NCBI GenBank assembly: GCA_017883345.1
Contig: JADGNT010000385.1
Coordinates: forward strand, 1-5,617
Direction: 5' to 3'
DNA length: 5,617 nt
From: Candidatus Solibacter sp.
Lineage (GTDB): Bacteria > Acidobacteriota > Terriglobia > Bryobacterales > Bryobacteraceae
Shown: piece by piece, positions 1 through 5,520 of the stretch
How positions within the stretch are numbered: the stretch's first letter is position 1
How the letters are laid out: every line of letters starts with the position of its first letter
Notes under the pieces: model-generated
Databases searched by the model: none
What the model saw: only the letters and a program-made list of their open reading frames with translations
What the model was told of the DNA's origin: nothing
Position numbers and translations under genes: made by a program

Positions 1-521
1 CGCGCAATATGACCGACGACATGCTGCGCGCGCTCGCCAAGAAGGGCGGCGTGGTGCACATCAACTACTACGAAGGTTTCCTCGACGCCGGTTTTGCCGA
101 GCGCGAAAAGGCACTGAAGGCGGAGCAGGCCGAGCAGAACGCCATCGACGACCGGACGCCCAAGTTTGGCGACCGCAGCCAGAACGGCCCGGCCGTGCGC
201 CAGATCAACGCGCAGCGCATCGCCAAACTGGGACGCCTGCCGCTGAGCCGCCTGCTGGATCATTTCGAGCACGCAATCAAGGTGGCGGGTGTGGACCACG
301 TGGGGTTGGGCTCCGATTTCGATGGGGCGGACGACCTGTTTCCCGAAGGTATGGAGGACATCTCCAAGACGCCCAACCTGGTTCGCGGCCTGATGGAGCG
401 CGGCTTCTCCGATGAGGACATCCTGAAAATTCTGGGCGGCAATACGCTGCGCGTCATGCGCGAAGTGGAGCAGGAATCGCGGCAATTGAAGACGGAGGCC
501 GCCGGCGGCGGGCGGAAGTAG
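1..521 (+). CDS. Membrane dipeptidase (peptidase M19), C-terminal part, 5' end outside window
   Basis: This is the C-terminal part of a zinc-dependent M19 (renal dipeptidase-type) peptidase, a TIM-barrel metallohydrolase that cleaves dipeptides. The reading frame is open to the left edge, and the codons before the first in-window ATG (position 9) encode Arg-Asn, giving RNMTDDMLRALAKKGG. This matches the interior of the family, so the ATG at 9 is not the true start. Family marks are VVHINYY, then HVGLGSDFDG around positions 295-327, which contains the last metal/active-site Asp of the family. The closing helix follows (FSDEDILKILGGNTLRVMREVE), typical of the M19 C terminus. The other zinc ligands (HxD, Glu, two His) lie upstream and cannot be checked. 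The last residues after RVMREVE are a short polar tail ending in a TAG stop. It is convergent with the toxin-antitoxin pair, 36 bases apart, and shows no functional link to it or to the Csm operon. Confidence 0.93.
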   Translation, partial: RNMTDDMLRALAKKGGVVHINYYEGFLDAGFAEREKALKAEQAEQNAIDDRTPKFGDRSQNGPAVRQINAQRIAKLGRLPLSRLLDHFEHAIKVAGVDHVGLGSDFDGADDLFPEGMEDISKTPNLVRGLMERGFSDEDILKILGGNTLRVMREVEQESRQLKTEAAGGGRK

Positions 522-557
522 CGGCGCAGCCGGGGGGTGGACCCAGTCAAGACCCGT

Positions 558-809
558 CTATGACGGCATTTCATCGCCTTCACGGGGCTTGCTTCCGCCC
601 CTTCGCTTCATGATCTTATCGAAAGCCTTGAAATCCGCTCGTGCCTGCCGATCCGTGAAATAAGCCGCCGTCCGGAGGGCGGAGACCTTCTCCGCCACCG
701 CCGTGGCCACGAACTGGTTGATACTCGTTCGGTCCTCCCGGCTTAACCGCTCTACCGCCTCTTTGAGTGACCGCGGCAGCCGCAAAGGATATGTTCGTGT
801 CTCTTTCAT
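558..809 (-). CDS. Ribbon-helix-helix antitoxin (HicB-family-like), partner of the PIN toxin
   Basis: This is an 83-residue protein that probably binds and neutralises the PIN toxin encoded just upstream and represses their shared promoter. Residues about 4-10 (RTYPLRL) form the expected DNA-contacting beta strand. Residues about 12-45 form the two helices, with RTSINQFVATAVAEKVSAL typical of RHH antitoxins annotated as HicB-family. The C-terminal part (TDRQARADFKAFDKIMKRRGG) is the likely toxin-binding segment. An in-frame ORF extends upstream to 977, but I chose the ATG at 809 for three reasons: it overlaps the toxin stop as ATGA, it has a GAGG ribosome-binding site 8 bases upstream (818..821), and it begins exactly at the conserved fold. 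The longer version would add 56 residues that merely shadow the toxin gene. This is not classical HicB, since there is no HicA neighbour and no HicB-type N-terminal domain. Confidence 0.85.
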   Translation of the reverse strand: MKETRTYPLRLPRSLKEAVERLSREDRTSINQFVATAVAEKVSALRTAAYFTDRQARADFKAFDKIMKRRGGSKPREGDEMPS

Positions 810-1228
810 CGTTTGATCCTCGCTATCGCCTCTCGCGGGAGTAGGACCTCCACCCCAAATTGGGCCGCGGCGGTTCCGTAGTCCCGCACGTTGAATGTCA
901 CCAGAGCATCCGCCCTGCCATTGACCGCCGCCTCCAGGACCATCTCGTCGTTTGGATCGCGCAACTGAGGCCGCCACAGAAAGTGCGTTGGCACGGGTTC
1001 TCCCATGGCGATGATGGCATCCAGAAAGATCTCCACCTGCTGGCCTGAAAGCCCGGACTTCTCGCGGTGTTCGGATCTCCGGCAGACGGCTTCGTACTCT
1101 AATGCCAGAGGTACGCTCAGCAACAACGTAGCCTGCCGCTGTCGCACCGCCCGAATAAGAGCGGCGGACGCGCCCACGGGACTCCGCATCGCCGCAACCA
1201 CGGCGTCAGTGTCCATCACCAGCCTCAC
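806..1228 (-). CDS. PIN-domain ribonuclease toxin of a type II toxin-antitoxin pair
   Basis: This 140-residue single-domain PIN protein is a presumed Mg-dependent endoribonuclease acting on cellular RNA when not held by its antitoxin. It resembles the family annotated as 'putative toxin-antitoxin system toxin component, PIN family'. The acidic site is visible: Asp6 in VMDTDAVV, Glu44 in LALEYEAV, Asp94 in RDPNDEMVLEAA, and the fourth region VTFNVRDY, where Asn113 and Asp116 replace the more common VTxD. Length is normal for the family. The start used is GTG at 1228, because it supplies the first core beta strand (MRLVMDTD). That GTG has no Shine-Dalgarno of its own. An in-frame ATG at 1216 has a good one (GTGAGG, 1223..1228) but would remove the strand. 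The gene precedes and overlaps the antitoxin gene, which is the less common toxin-first order. It lies downstream of csm5 on the same strand but is separated by 76 bases, so it probably has its own promoter. Confidence 0.87.
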   Translation of the reverse strand: MRLVMDTDAVVAAMRSPVGASAALIRAVRQRQATLLLSVPLALEYEAVCRRSEHREKSGLSGQQVEIFLDAIIAMGEPVPTHFLWRPQLRDPNDEMVLEAAVNGRADALVTFNVRDYGTAAAQFGVEVLLPREAIARIKR

Positions 1229-1245
1229 ATCACATACGATATCAC

Positions 1246-1251
1246 ATCATA
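1246..1251 (-). promoter_or_regulatory. Possible -10 element for the toxin-antitoxin pair
   Basis: On the - strand this reads TATGAT, one base from the consensus -10, 17 bases upstream of the toxin GTG. The local DNA is clearly more AT-rich than its surroundings. No convincing -35 element is found 16-18 bases further upstream, so the call rests on one hexamer and on position. A start site about 7 bases downstream would leave only a very short leader before the GTG. Confidence 0.27.
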
Positions 1252-1252
1252 G

Positions 1253-1285
1253 GTAATGTCACCCGGCCAAGTGGTGTATTGTCAC
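1253..1285 (-). repeat. Direct repeat pair upstream of the PIN toxin, candidate operator
   Basis: Two 10-base copies lie 23 bases apart in the same orientation. On the - strand they read GTGACAATAC (1276..1285) and GTGACATTAC (1253..1262), differing at one base. A spacing of about two helical turns, just upstream of the putative -10 of a pair with an RHH antitoxin, fits a repressor operator. A second short direct repeat (ATCACAT on the + strand, 1229..1235 and 1241..1247) sits between the -10 and the GTG and flanks a GATATC palindrome. Binding is inference only. Confidence 0.3.
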
Positions 1286-1304
1286 GCTGCCGCCCGGCCC
1301 GGCC

Positions 1305-2453
1305 CTACTCTTCGATGGAAAGTTCCGCCCACCCGGGCAGCGTGGCCGGCCGGTTGTTCAGAAACACGATGCGGCGCGTCTTGGGGAACGGCAGATTAGT
1401 GGACAGCGCGCGGTTGTAGATCACGAACTGCTGCAGGATCTGGCGATAGTCCGTGTTGCTGGTATCGAGCCAGGCGCTCTTGGCGAGCAACCCGCCGCCC
1501 CATCCCATGGAGATGAGACAGGTGCCGTTCTCGCGGGCGGCGGCCAGGCGCTGCTCCAGTTCATCCAGGCTGCGGTCGAGCAGTCCCATGCCGGCCTGCG
1601 AGGCGTACTGGCGCTGCAAGGCGAGCACGCCGGCCGCATAGATGTTGGCGGCTTCGAATATCTTGGCGCGGCCGAAGGATTCGGGCCAGCGCATGCTCTT
1701 GCGCACTTCGGGTTGCAGGAAGAACGTTTTCTCGTTCCAATCGCCAGAGAAGACGGTGCCGGGCGAGGCCATTTCGGCGAAGCTGGGTGTGCTTTCGTCG
1801 GGACGCGCGCCATCCACCGCTCCGCGCGGGCTCTGCTTCCAGCCGAGCGCGAAATCCGCCCCGCGCGGCTGCAGCGTGGAGGTGCGCAGCAGGTAGATTT
1901 TGAAATCGCCGGTGGCGATAGTGGCGGAGTCGCCGGCGCTGACGAAGCGCATTTTGTTGGTGCCGCCCGAGCCCAGCGCCTGCTCTTCGACGCTCTCCGC
2001 CGGACGGCGCGGCATACGCTCGGTCTGGACGCGCGCCAGGACGTCCTGGAGCATACCGTCGCGCCATTGCGAGAACACCATGCCGGTACGCAACGCGCCT
2101 TTGATCGCGGAGCCCGGGAGATAGGGTCCGCTGGCGCCGCAAGCAAACGTCGGGATGTGCAGGCTCTCGCCCGCCGCGCGATTCCAATAGGCGGAGTAGG
2201 CGGCGTTTTCGAAGGGGATGCGGCGGCCGGCGAAATTCTGCGCGAAGCCTCCCCAAGTGGCGAAATCCAGCTTCTCGGCGTTCTTGAGCTGGGTGAGGTA
2301 GCTGTCCAATCGCGGACCTTTGGCCAGCAGGCGGAAGATTCGCCATTGATCGAGGACGTTGACCTGGTCTTTCCAGACCATATAGTCGATGGGGGCCAGT
2401 TTGCGGCCGTCACCGACCAACAGCGGGGTAAGGCATGTGAGGCGGTAGCGCAT
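1305..2453 (-). CDS. csm5: Csm5, type III-A CRISPR RAMP protein capping the distal end of the complex
   Basis: Csm5 is the RAMP-superfamily subunit at the 3'-spacer end of the Csm crRNP. In studied systems it also helps crRNA 3' maturation. The protein is 382 residues, within the family range. The N-terminal strand MRYRLTCLTPLLVGDG (1-16) matches the usual Csm5 opening. IPTFACGASGPYLPGSAIKG (100-119) followed by ALRT carries the conserved PGSxIKGALRT motif. GWGGGLLAKS (317-326) is the glycine-rich loop. FPKTRRIVFLN with PGWAEL near residues 356-378 is the typical C terminus. The frame stays open upstream to 2678, but I chose the ATG at 2453: it overlaps the csm4 stop by one base (TGATG), has GAGGTG five bases upstream, and coincides with the family start. 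It is the last csm gene, and no clear intrinsic terminator follows its TAG. Confidence 0.94.
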   Translation of the reverse strand: MRYRLTCLTPLLVGDGRKLAPIDYMVWKDQVNVLDQWRIFRLLAKGPRLDSYLTQLKNAEKLDFATWGGFAQNFAGRRIPFENAAYSAYWNRAAGESLHIPTFACGASGPYLPGSAIKGALRTGMVFSQWRDGMLQDVLARVQTERMPRRPAESVEEQALGSGGTNKMRFVSAGDSATIATGDFKIYLLRTSTLQPRGADFALGWKQSPRGAVDGARPDESTPSFAEMASPGTVFSGDWNEKTFFLQPEVRKSMRWPESFGRAKIFEAANIYAAGVLALQRQYASQAGMGLLDRSLDELEQRLAAARENGTCLISMGWGGGLLAKSAWLDTSNTDYRQILQQFVIYNRALSTNLPFPKTRRIVFLNNRPATLPGWAELSIEE

Positions 2454-4144
2454 CAATGCACCTCGGGCAGCGGGATGGCGAGCGCGAATCCGGCGCGGAA
2501 CACCGGATGTGCGAACCCGTCCGGCGCAACGTCGGGGGCGGCGCCGAGCGGCACCCCATCGGCGTACAGGACGCTTCCTTCGGCCACCATCTGAATCTGT
2601 TTCTTGAGTTCGCCGCTTCCCGACGGGCTGTCGATGCGGCCGCCGCGCGCGAGAACGGTGTAGCTGCCGCGCCCCCAATCGACGGCATCGCTCGGCGCGG
2701 GAGTGAACAGCGAGAGCAGCCAGTGGGCCTGCAAGTGCACGGCGGGAGCGGGAACGGCCGGGGCGGCCTCGCGTTCCGGCGTCAACCGCATCAGTTCGGT
2801 TCGATCGGGTGCCCGCACGGCGGCCACCATGGGCGCATCCGAGAGGGCGGGCTCGGATTGCGGCGCGGGCGCTGCGGCCTCGGCTTCGGGCGCGGGCGCC
2901 GCAGGCGGCACTGTTTCCGGCGCTGCGGTTTCCAGAGCGGGCGTGGAAGATTCGGCTTCGGCAGCCGGTTCCGTTTCCGGAGCAGCGGTTTGGGCTTCCG
3001 GCGCGGGCTCGGTGGCCGGCACTGTTTCGGGCGCGGCAGCTTCTAGAGCGGGCACAGCGGCTTCGGCAGCCGGTTCCGTTTCGGGCGCAGCGGCTTCGGC
3101 TTCGGGCGCAGGCTCAGTGGCCGGCACTGTTTCGGGCGCGGCAGCTATCACAGCGGGCGCAGCGGCTTCGGCTTCGGCTTCGGGCGCGGTGGCCAGCACT
3201 GTTTCCGGCGCGGCAGCTTCTACAGCGGGCGCGGAAGGTTCGGCTTCGGCAGCCGGTTCAGATTCCGGTGCAGCGGCCTCGGCTTCGGGCGCAGGTGCAG
3301 CGGCTTCCGCTTCCACCGGCGGTTCGGATTCAGGCAATGGTTCTTCCGCGGGAGGAGGCTCTACCATCGGCGCCTCTTCGACCGGAGGCTCTTCCACCGG
3401 CGGTTCCTCAACTGCCGGCGCCGGTTCCCGGCGCCGGTATTCAATGATCAATCCGGGCAGCGTGCCTTCCACAAACTCGGGAGTCTCCGACCTGCCCCAG
3501 CCGCGCGACCGCTCGCCGCCGAAACCGCTGTCGGCCAGCCACCGGAAGGCGGCTTTCACCGGCTCCTGCCACTGGTCGCGCGCCGCCTCGTCGCGGAAGC
3601 CGACGACGGTCCACAGACCGCATCCCTCGCGAAATTCGATGCAAGCCGTGGCATGCCGTTCGCTACAGCCGCTCAAACGATCCACCGCGGCGTTCCAGCG
3701 GACATTGGTGCGGAATGGACCGGGCTTGCCCGCCGGTACCAGGCAACCGCTCGCGCCATCCACGCTCCATTGATTCTCGTTGAGCTTCTTGCCGGACAGA
3801 ATCGATTCCACCACGCTGAGAGGAATGAAGCGCGCGCTCTTCCAACGCACGCGCGCCGACATCGCGGCTGGCGAGGTGGGTGGCCAGATGGTGCGCGGGG
3901 GCACGACGAAACCGATGTCGTCGAGGAACGGGAAGCACGAACTGAAACACACAGCGGGCGTCTGGCTGCGCGCGGTGGCGTCCAGCCAGGCTGCCAGCGA
4001 GCCCATGCGCGACATGGCACTGGTGACCGCGCTATAGAGCGAGTCACTGTGATAGATCGCGTCCACGCGGTTGCGAGCGCCCGAATCCGGCCCGATACGC
4101 CAGGGGCCGGCGGGTCGCAGTTTGACGACCAGTCCCGGGTTCAT
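2453..4144 (-). CDS. csm4: Csm4 with a giant Pro/Ala/Glu linker between its two RAMP domains
   Basis: Csm4 is the Cas5-like subunit that holds the 5' tag of the crRNA and docks Cas10 at the base of the Csm complex. At 563 residues it is far longer than the usual 300 or so. Residues 1 to about 238 are the N-terminal RAMP domain: LVVKLRPAGPWRIGPDSG, YHSDSLYSAVTSAM (31-44), and the glycine-rich loop GFGGERSRGWGR (207-218). Residues about 471-563 are the C-terminal domain: LLSLFTPAPSDAVDWGRGSY, KKQIQMVAEGSVL, then DVAPDGFAHPVFRAGFALAI, all typical of Csm4. Between them lie about 230 low-complexity residues. Without these the protein is about 333 residues, so both domains look complete and the gene is not broken. 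The start ATG overlaps the csm3 stop (TAATG) and has GAGGAG two bases upstream. The linker keeps frame throughout. Confidence 0.95.
   Translation of the reverse strand: MNPGLVVKLRPAGPWRIGPDSGARNRVDAIYHSDSLYSAVTSAMSRMGSLAAWLDATARSQTPAVCFSSCFPFLDDIGFVVPPRTIWPPTSPAAMSARVRWKSARFIPLSVVESILSGKKLNENQWSVDGASGCLVPAGKPGPFRTNVRWNAAVDRLSGCSERHATACIEFREGCGLWTVVGFRDEAARDQWQEPVKAAFRWLADSGFGGERSRGWGRSETPEFVEGTLPGLIIEYRRREPAPAVEEPPVEEPPVEEAPMVEPPPAEEPLPESEPPVEAEAAAPAPEAEAAAPESEPAAEAEPSAPAVEAAAPETVLATAPEAEAEAAAPAVIAAAPETVPATEPAPEAEAAAPETEPAAEAAVPALEAAAPETVPATEPAPEAQTAAPETEPAAEAESSTPALETAAPETVPPAAPAPEAEAAAPAPQSEPALSDAPMVAAVRAPDRTELMRLTPEREAAPAVPAPAVHLQAHWLLSLFTPAPSDAVDWGRGSYTVLARGGRIDSPSGSGELKKQIQMVAEGSVLYADGVPLGAAPDVAPDGFAHPVFRAGFALAIPLPEVH
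2459..2464 (-). promoter_or_regulatory. Ribosome-binding site of csm5
   Basis: GAGGTG on the - strand, five bases before the ATG at 2453, lies inside the last codons of csm4. It decides the csm5 start against the upstream in-frame alternatives, which would run through the csm4 C-terminal coding region. Confidence 0.7.
2735..3424 (-). other. Region encoding the Pro/Ala/Glu-rich disordered linker of Csm4
   Basis: This encodes Csm4 residues 241-470. Residues 241-440 have 44 Glu, one Asp, and no Lys, Arg, His, aromatic, Gly, Asn or Cys; the rest is mainly Ala, Pro, Val, Thr and Ser. The net charge of this stretch is therefore about -45. It opens with VEEPPVEEPPVEE (245-257) and continues with variants of APETVPATEPAPEAEAAAPE. 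The first basic residues (Arg444, Arg448, Arg453, Arg458) appear just before the C-terminal domain. Such composition predicts an extended, soluble, disordered or polyproline-like spacer. No recognisable domain, signal or metal site is seen in it. Confidence 0.85.
2907..3300 (-). repeat. Imperfect in-frame tandem repeats (72-111 bp) inside csm4
   Basis: On the + strand, units begin with GGCACTGTTTC or AGCACTGTTTC at 2907, 3018, 3123 and 3195, so unit lengths are 111, 105 and 72 bp, with a last unit of roughly 105 bp to about 3300. The first 24 bases are identical between the units at 3018 and 3123. The 72-bp unit lacks 33 bases present in its neighbour, and the 111-bp unit has 6 extra; both differences are multiples of three. 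Each unit encodes a version of AAAPETVPATEPAPEAEAAAP, with PETV recurring at residues 313, 337, 372 and 409. Synonymous differences between units show that the array is not freshly duplicated throughout. Confidence 0.85.
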
Positions 4145-4980
4145 TACTCCTCGCGCACGAAGGAAAACGCGGATTGATTGACGGCCGCCTGAATGGCCGC
4201 GAGCGTAGCGCCGGAACTAATCTCCTTTTCGGGAGCGCCGGTCGCATAGTAGTTCTTATTGCGCCATACCAGGCGCAAGCCAGAGAAGCTCACGCGACCG
4301 CTGCCGCGCGACCCGCCGCCGCCGAGGGCGTCGTCTTCCAGCAGGCGCAGGCCCTCCAGAACGCGCAGAAACAGCGGGGCATCCTCGTCGCAGAGCACGT
4401 CCATCACGAAACGCGTGTGGAAGCGCGCGCCCATGGGGACGCGTTCCAGGGTCCGCGGATTGGCCTGCGAGGTGATGCGGTCGATGGCGTTCTCGCTCTT
4501 GACTTCGGTGAGCTCGTCATCCAGATTCTCGCGCATCTGCGCGGTGATGCTCTCGGGATTGAGCGGCGCGTCGAAGACGGCGAGCCGCGCCGGGGTGGCC
4601 TGCGACGTGTCGAGGGCTTCGCCCTGCACGCGCTCCATGCGCCCGGGGTTGCGTCCGAAGAGCAGACAGATTTCGTCGTCGGGGCGGTCGCTCTGGTGAA
4701 TGCGCACCTCTTGCCCCTTGCGGCGCGAGAGGTAGACCAGCTCGCTGGGCACCGCCAGGCCGCCGGATTGCTCGAGCAGCGAACGGATCTTGCCGCGCAG
4801 CGAGCTGCCCGGCACATACGGCCGGCCGAAGGCATCCTTGACCACGGGATTGTCGCTTCCGCCGATCTCCAGCGAGCCCTTGCCGGCGCCCACGTGGAGG
4901 CCGGTTTCACAGAGCATTTCGCCTTCGAGGATCAGCTTCCCGATCAGTTTCAACTCGGTTTGGGAGGTATGTGCGCTCAT
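4144..4980 (-). CDS. csm3: Csm3, backbone subunit and target-RNA endonuclease of the Csm complex
   Basis: Csm3 is a Cas7-family RAMP protein that polymerises along the crRNA and cuts bound target RNA at 6-base intervals. The protein has 278 residues, somewhat longer than well-studied homologues of about 220, mainly through a C-terminal extension. ETGLHVGAGKGSLEIGGSDN contains Asp43, the counterpart of the catalytic Asp33 of Streptococcus thermophilus Csm3, followed by PVVKD. PYVPGSSLRGKIRSLL (54-69) is the conserved PGSSLKGK region. KSENAIDRITSQANPR (161-176) is the family thumb signature, and GGGGSRGSGRV (220-230) the glycine-rich loop. All key elements are intact, so target cleavage is expected to be active. 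It starts three bases after the csm2 stop (TAA-AGC-ATG), with only a weak ribosome site inside csm2, and overlaps csm4 by one base. Confidence 0.96.
   Translation of the reverse strand: MSAHTSQTELKLIGKLILEGEMLCETGLHVGAGKGSLEIGGSDNPVVKDAFGRPYVPGSSLRGKIRSLLEQSGGLAVPSELVYLSRRKGQEVRIHQSDRPDDEICLLFGRNPGRMERVQGEALDTSQATPARLAVFDAPLNPESITAQMRENLDDELTEVKSENAIDRITSQANPRTLERVPMGARFHTRFVMDVLCDEDAPLFLRVLEGLRLLEDDALGGGGSRGSGRVSFSGLRLVWRNKNYYATGAPEKEISSGATLAAIQAAVNQSAFSFVREE
4147..4152 (-). promoter_or_regulatory. Ribosome-binding site of csm4
   Basis: GAGGAG on the - strand lies inside the last csm3 codons, two bases before the csm4 ATG (four bases if only GAGG is counted). Together with the TAATG stop-start overlap it supports coupled translation of csm3 and csm4. 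Confidence 0.6.
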
Positions 4981-4983
4981 GCT

Positions 4984-5517
4984 TTACTCGTTGTAGGCCA
5001 CGATGGCCTCAAATAAATCCTTGAACCGTTCGTATCCGCGGCTGTCGTTGCGGCGCGTCACCTGGAGCAGCAGTTTCTCGATCTGATCGAGGCTGCGCAG
5101 CCCGTGGCGCGCGATGGTGTAGGCCAAGCGGGCGCGCAACATGACGAACTCATGCTGCCGCTCGCTTTCCGGCGCCCGGACGGCACGCCGTACGGCACTG
5201 TAGAGACGCCGGAGCTGGCTCTTGGTGCCAGAATCCATGTCGCGCATGCGGCTCACGATGGCATGCGCCTGGTTGTCCAGGTACAGGCTGTCGCCGATGA
5301 GCTTTTCCAGCTCGATCTCCGGCGGGCCTTCGGGACGGCCACGATCAAATCCTCTTCGGTCGCCGCCGGGCCGATCGCCGCCGGGACGATCACCGCCCGG
5401 ACGGTCGCCGCCCGGACGATCGCCGCGCGGTCCGGACCCGTGGGGGGCCCCTTGCGCGCCGCGACCTTCCCGCGGCGGACGGTTTTCCTTCCGTTGCTCC
5501 TGCTGCTCTTGTGCCAT
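4984..5517 (-). CDS. csm2: Csm2 small subunit with an Arg/Gly-rich N-terminal tail
   Basis: Csm2 is the small helical subunit that forms the inner filament of the Csm complex alongside the Csm3 backbone and contacts the crRNA-target duplex. From residue 67 on (IELEKLIGDSLYLDNQAHAI, then SRMRDMDSGTKSQLRRLYSA, and FVMLRARLAYTIARHG) the sequence is an all-helical domain of about 110 residues, the normal Csm2 size, ending FKDLFEAIVAYNE. Residues 1-66 are an unusual extension rich in Gln, Arg, Gly and Pro: 14 Arg/Lys and 11 Asp/Glu, no predicted structure, and five GDRPG-type pentapeptides. The start at 5517 is supported by AGAGG eight bases upstream (5526..5530) and by a 3-base gap from the previous stop. 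No later Met is available before the helical domain. The Csm2 call rests on the helical pattern and the exact operon position, because the family is weakly conserved. Confidence 0.9.
   Translation of the reverse strand: MAQEQQEQRKENRPPREGRGAQGAPHGSGPRGDRPGGDRPGGDRPGGDRPGGDRRGFDRGRPEGPPEIELEKLIGDSLYLDNQAHAIVSRMRDMDSGTKSQLRRLYSAVRRAVRAPESERQHEFVMLRARLAYTIARHGLRSLDQIEKLLLQVTRRNDSRGYERFKDLFEAIVAYNE
5350..5424 (-). repeat. 15-bp tandem repeat, five copies, encoding GDRPG units of Csm2
   Basis: Five consecutive 15-bp units encode residues 32-56 of Csm2: four GDRPG and a final GDRRG. On the + strand the units look like CCCGGACGATCGCCG, with a few substitutions, several of them synonymous. Copy-number change by slippage would keep the reading frame and only lengthen or shorten the disordered tail. 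Confidence 0.92.
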
Positions 5518-5520
5518 TTG

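Noticed and set aside
522..557. Shared terminator between the dipeptidase and antitoxin genes
   Set aside because: The 36-base gap has only a short GGG/CCC pairing and no U-tract in either direction, so it is not supportable.
810..977. 56-residue N-terminal extension of the antitoxin
   Set aside because: It overlaps the toxin coding region, is Gly/Arg-rich without structure, and the ATGA junction with GAGG marks the shorter start.
2454..2678. N-terminal extension of Csm5 upstream of 2453
   Set aside because: It would overlap the csm4 C-terminal domain in another frame, reads as Arg-rich nonsense, and the ATG at 2453 has a ribosome site and the family N terminus.
2907..3300. CRISPR array suggested by regularly recurring repeats
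   Set aside because: Repeats are imperfect, 72-111 bp, in frame with csm4, and the intervening DNA is itself repetitive and not unique. There are no conserved repeats separated by distinct spacers.
2735..3424. csm4 as a gene fusion with an independent protein or as a frameshifted pseudogene
   Set aside because: The frame is uninterrupted, both flanking domains are family-typical, and the insert contains no recognisable domain, only low-complexity repeats.
2703..3773. Long + strand open frames (up to 356 codons) opposite csm4
   Set aside because: They mirror the Ala/Pro/Glu-rich linker on the other strand and translate to Gly/Ala/Ser or Arg/Pro-rich low-complexity sequence without family features. 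GC-rich repeats lack stop codons in several frames.
4174..5016. 280-codon + strand frame opposite csm3
   Set aside because: It is antisense to a well-conserved Csm3 with all motifs present, and has no recognisable domain. It is a shadow of high-GC codon use.
5350..5424. 15-bp tandem repeat as an iteron or binding-site array
   Set aside because: It is wholly coding, in frame, and explained by the GDRPG pentapeptides at the Csm2 N terminus.
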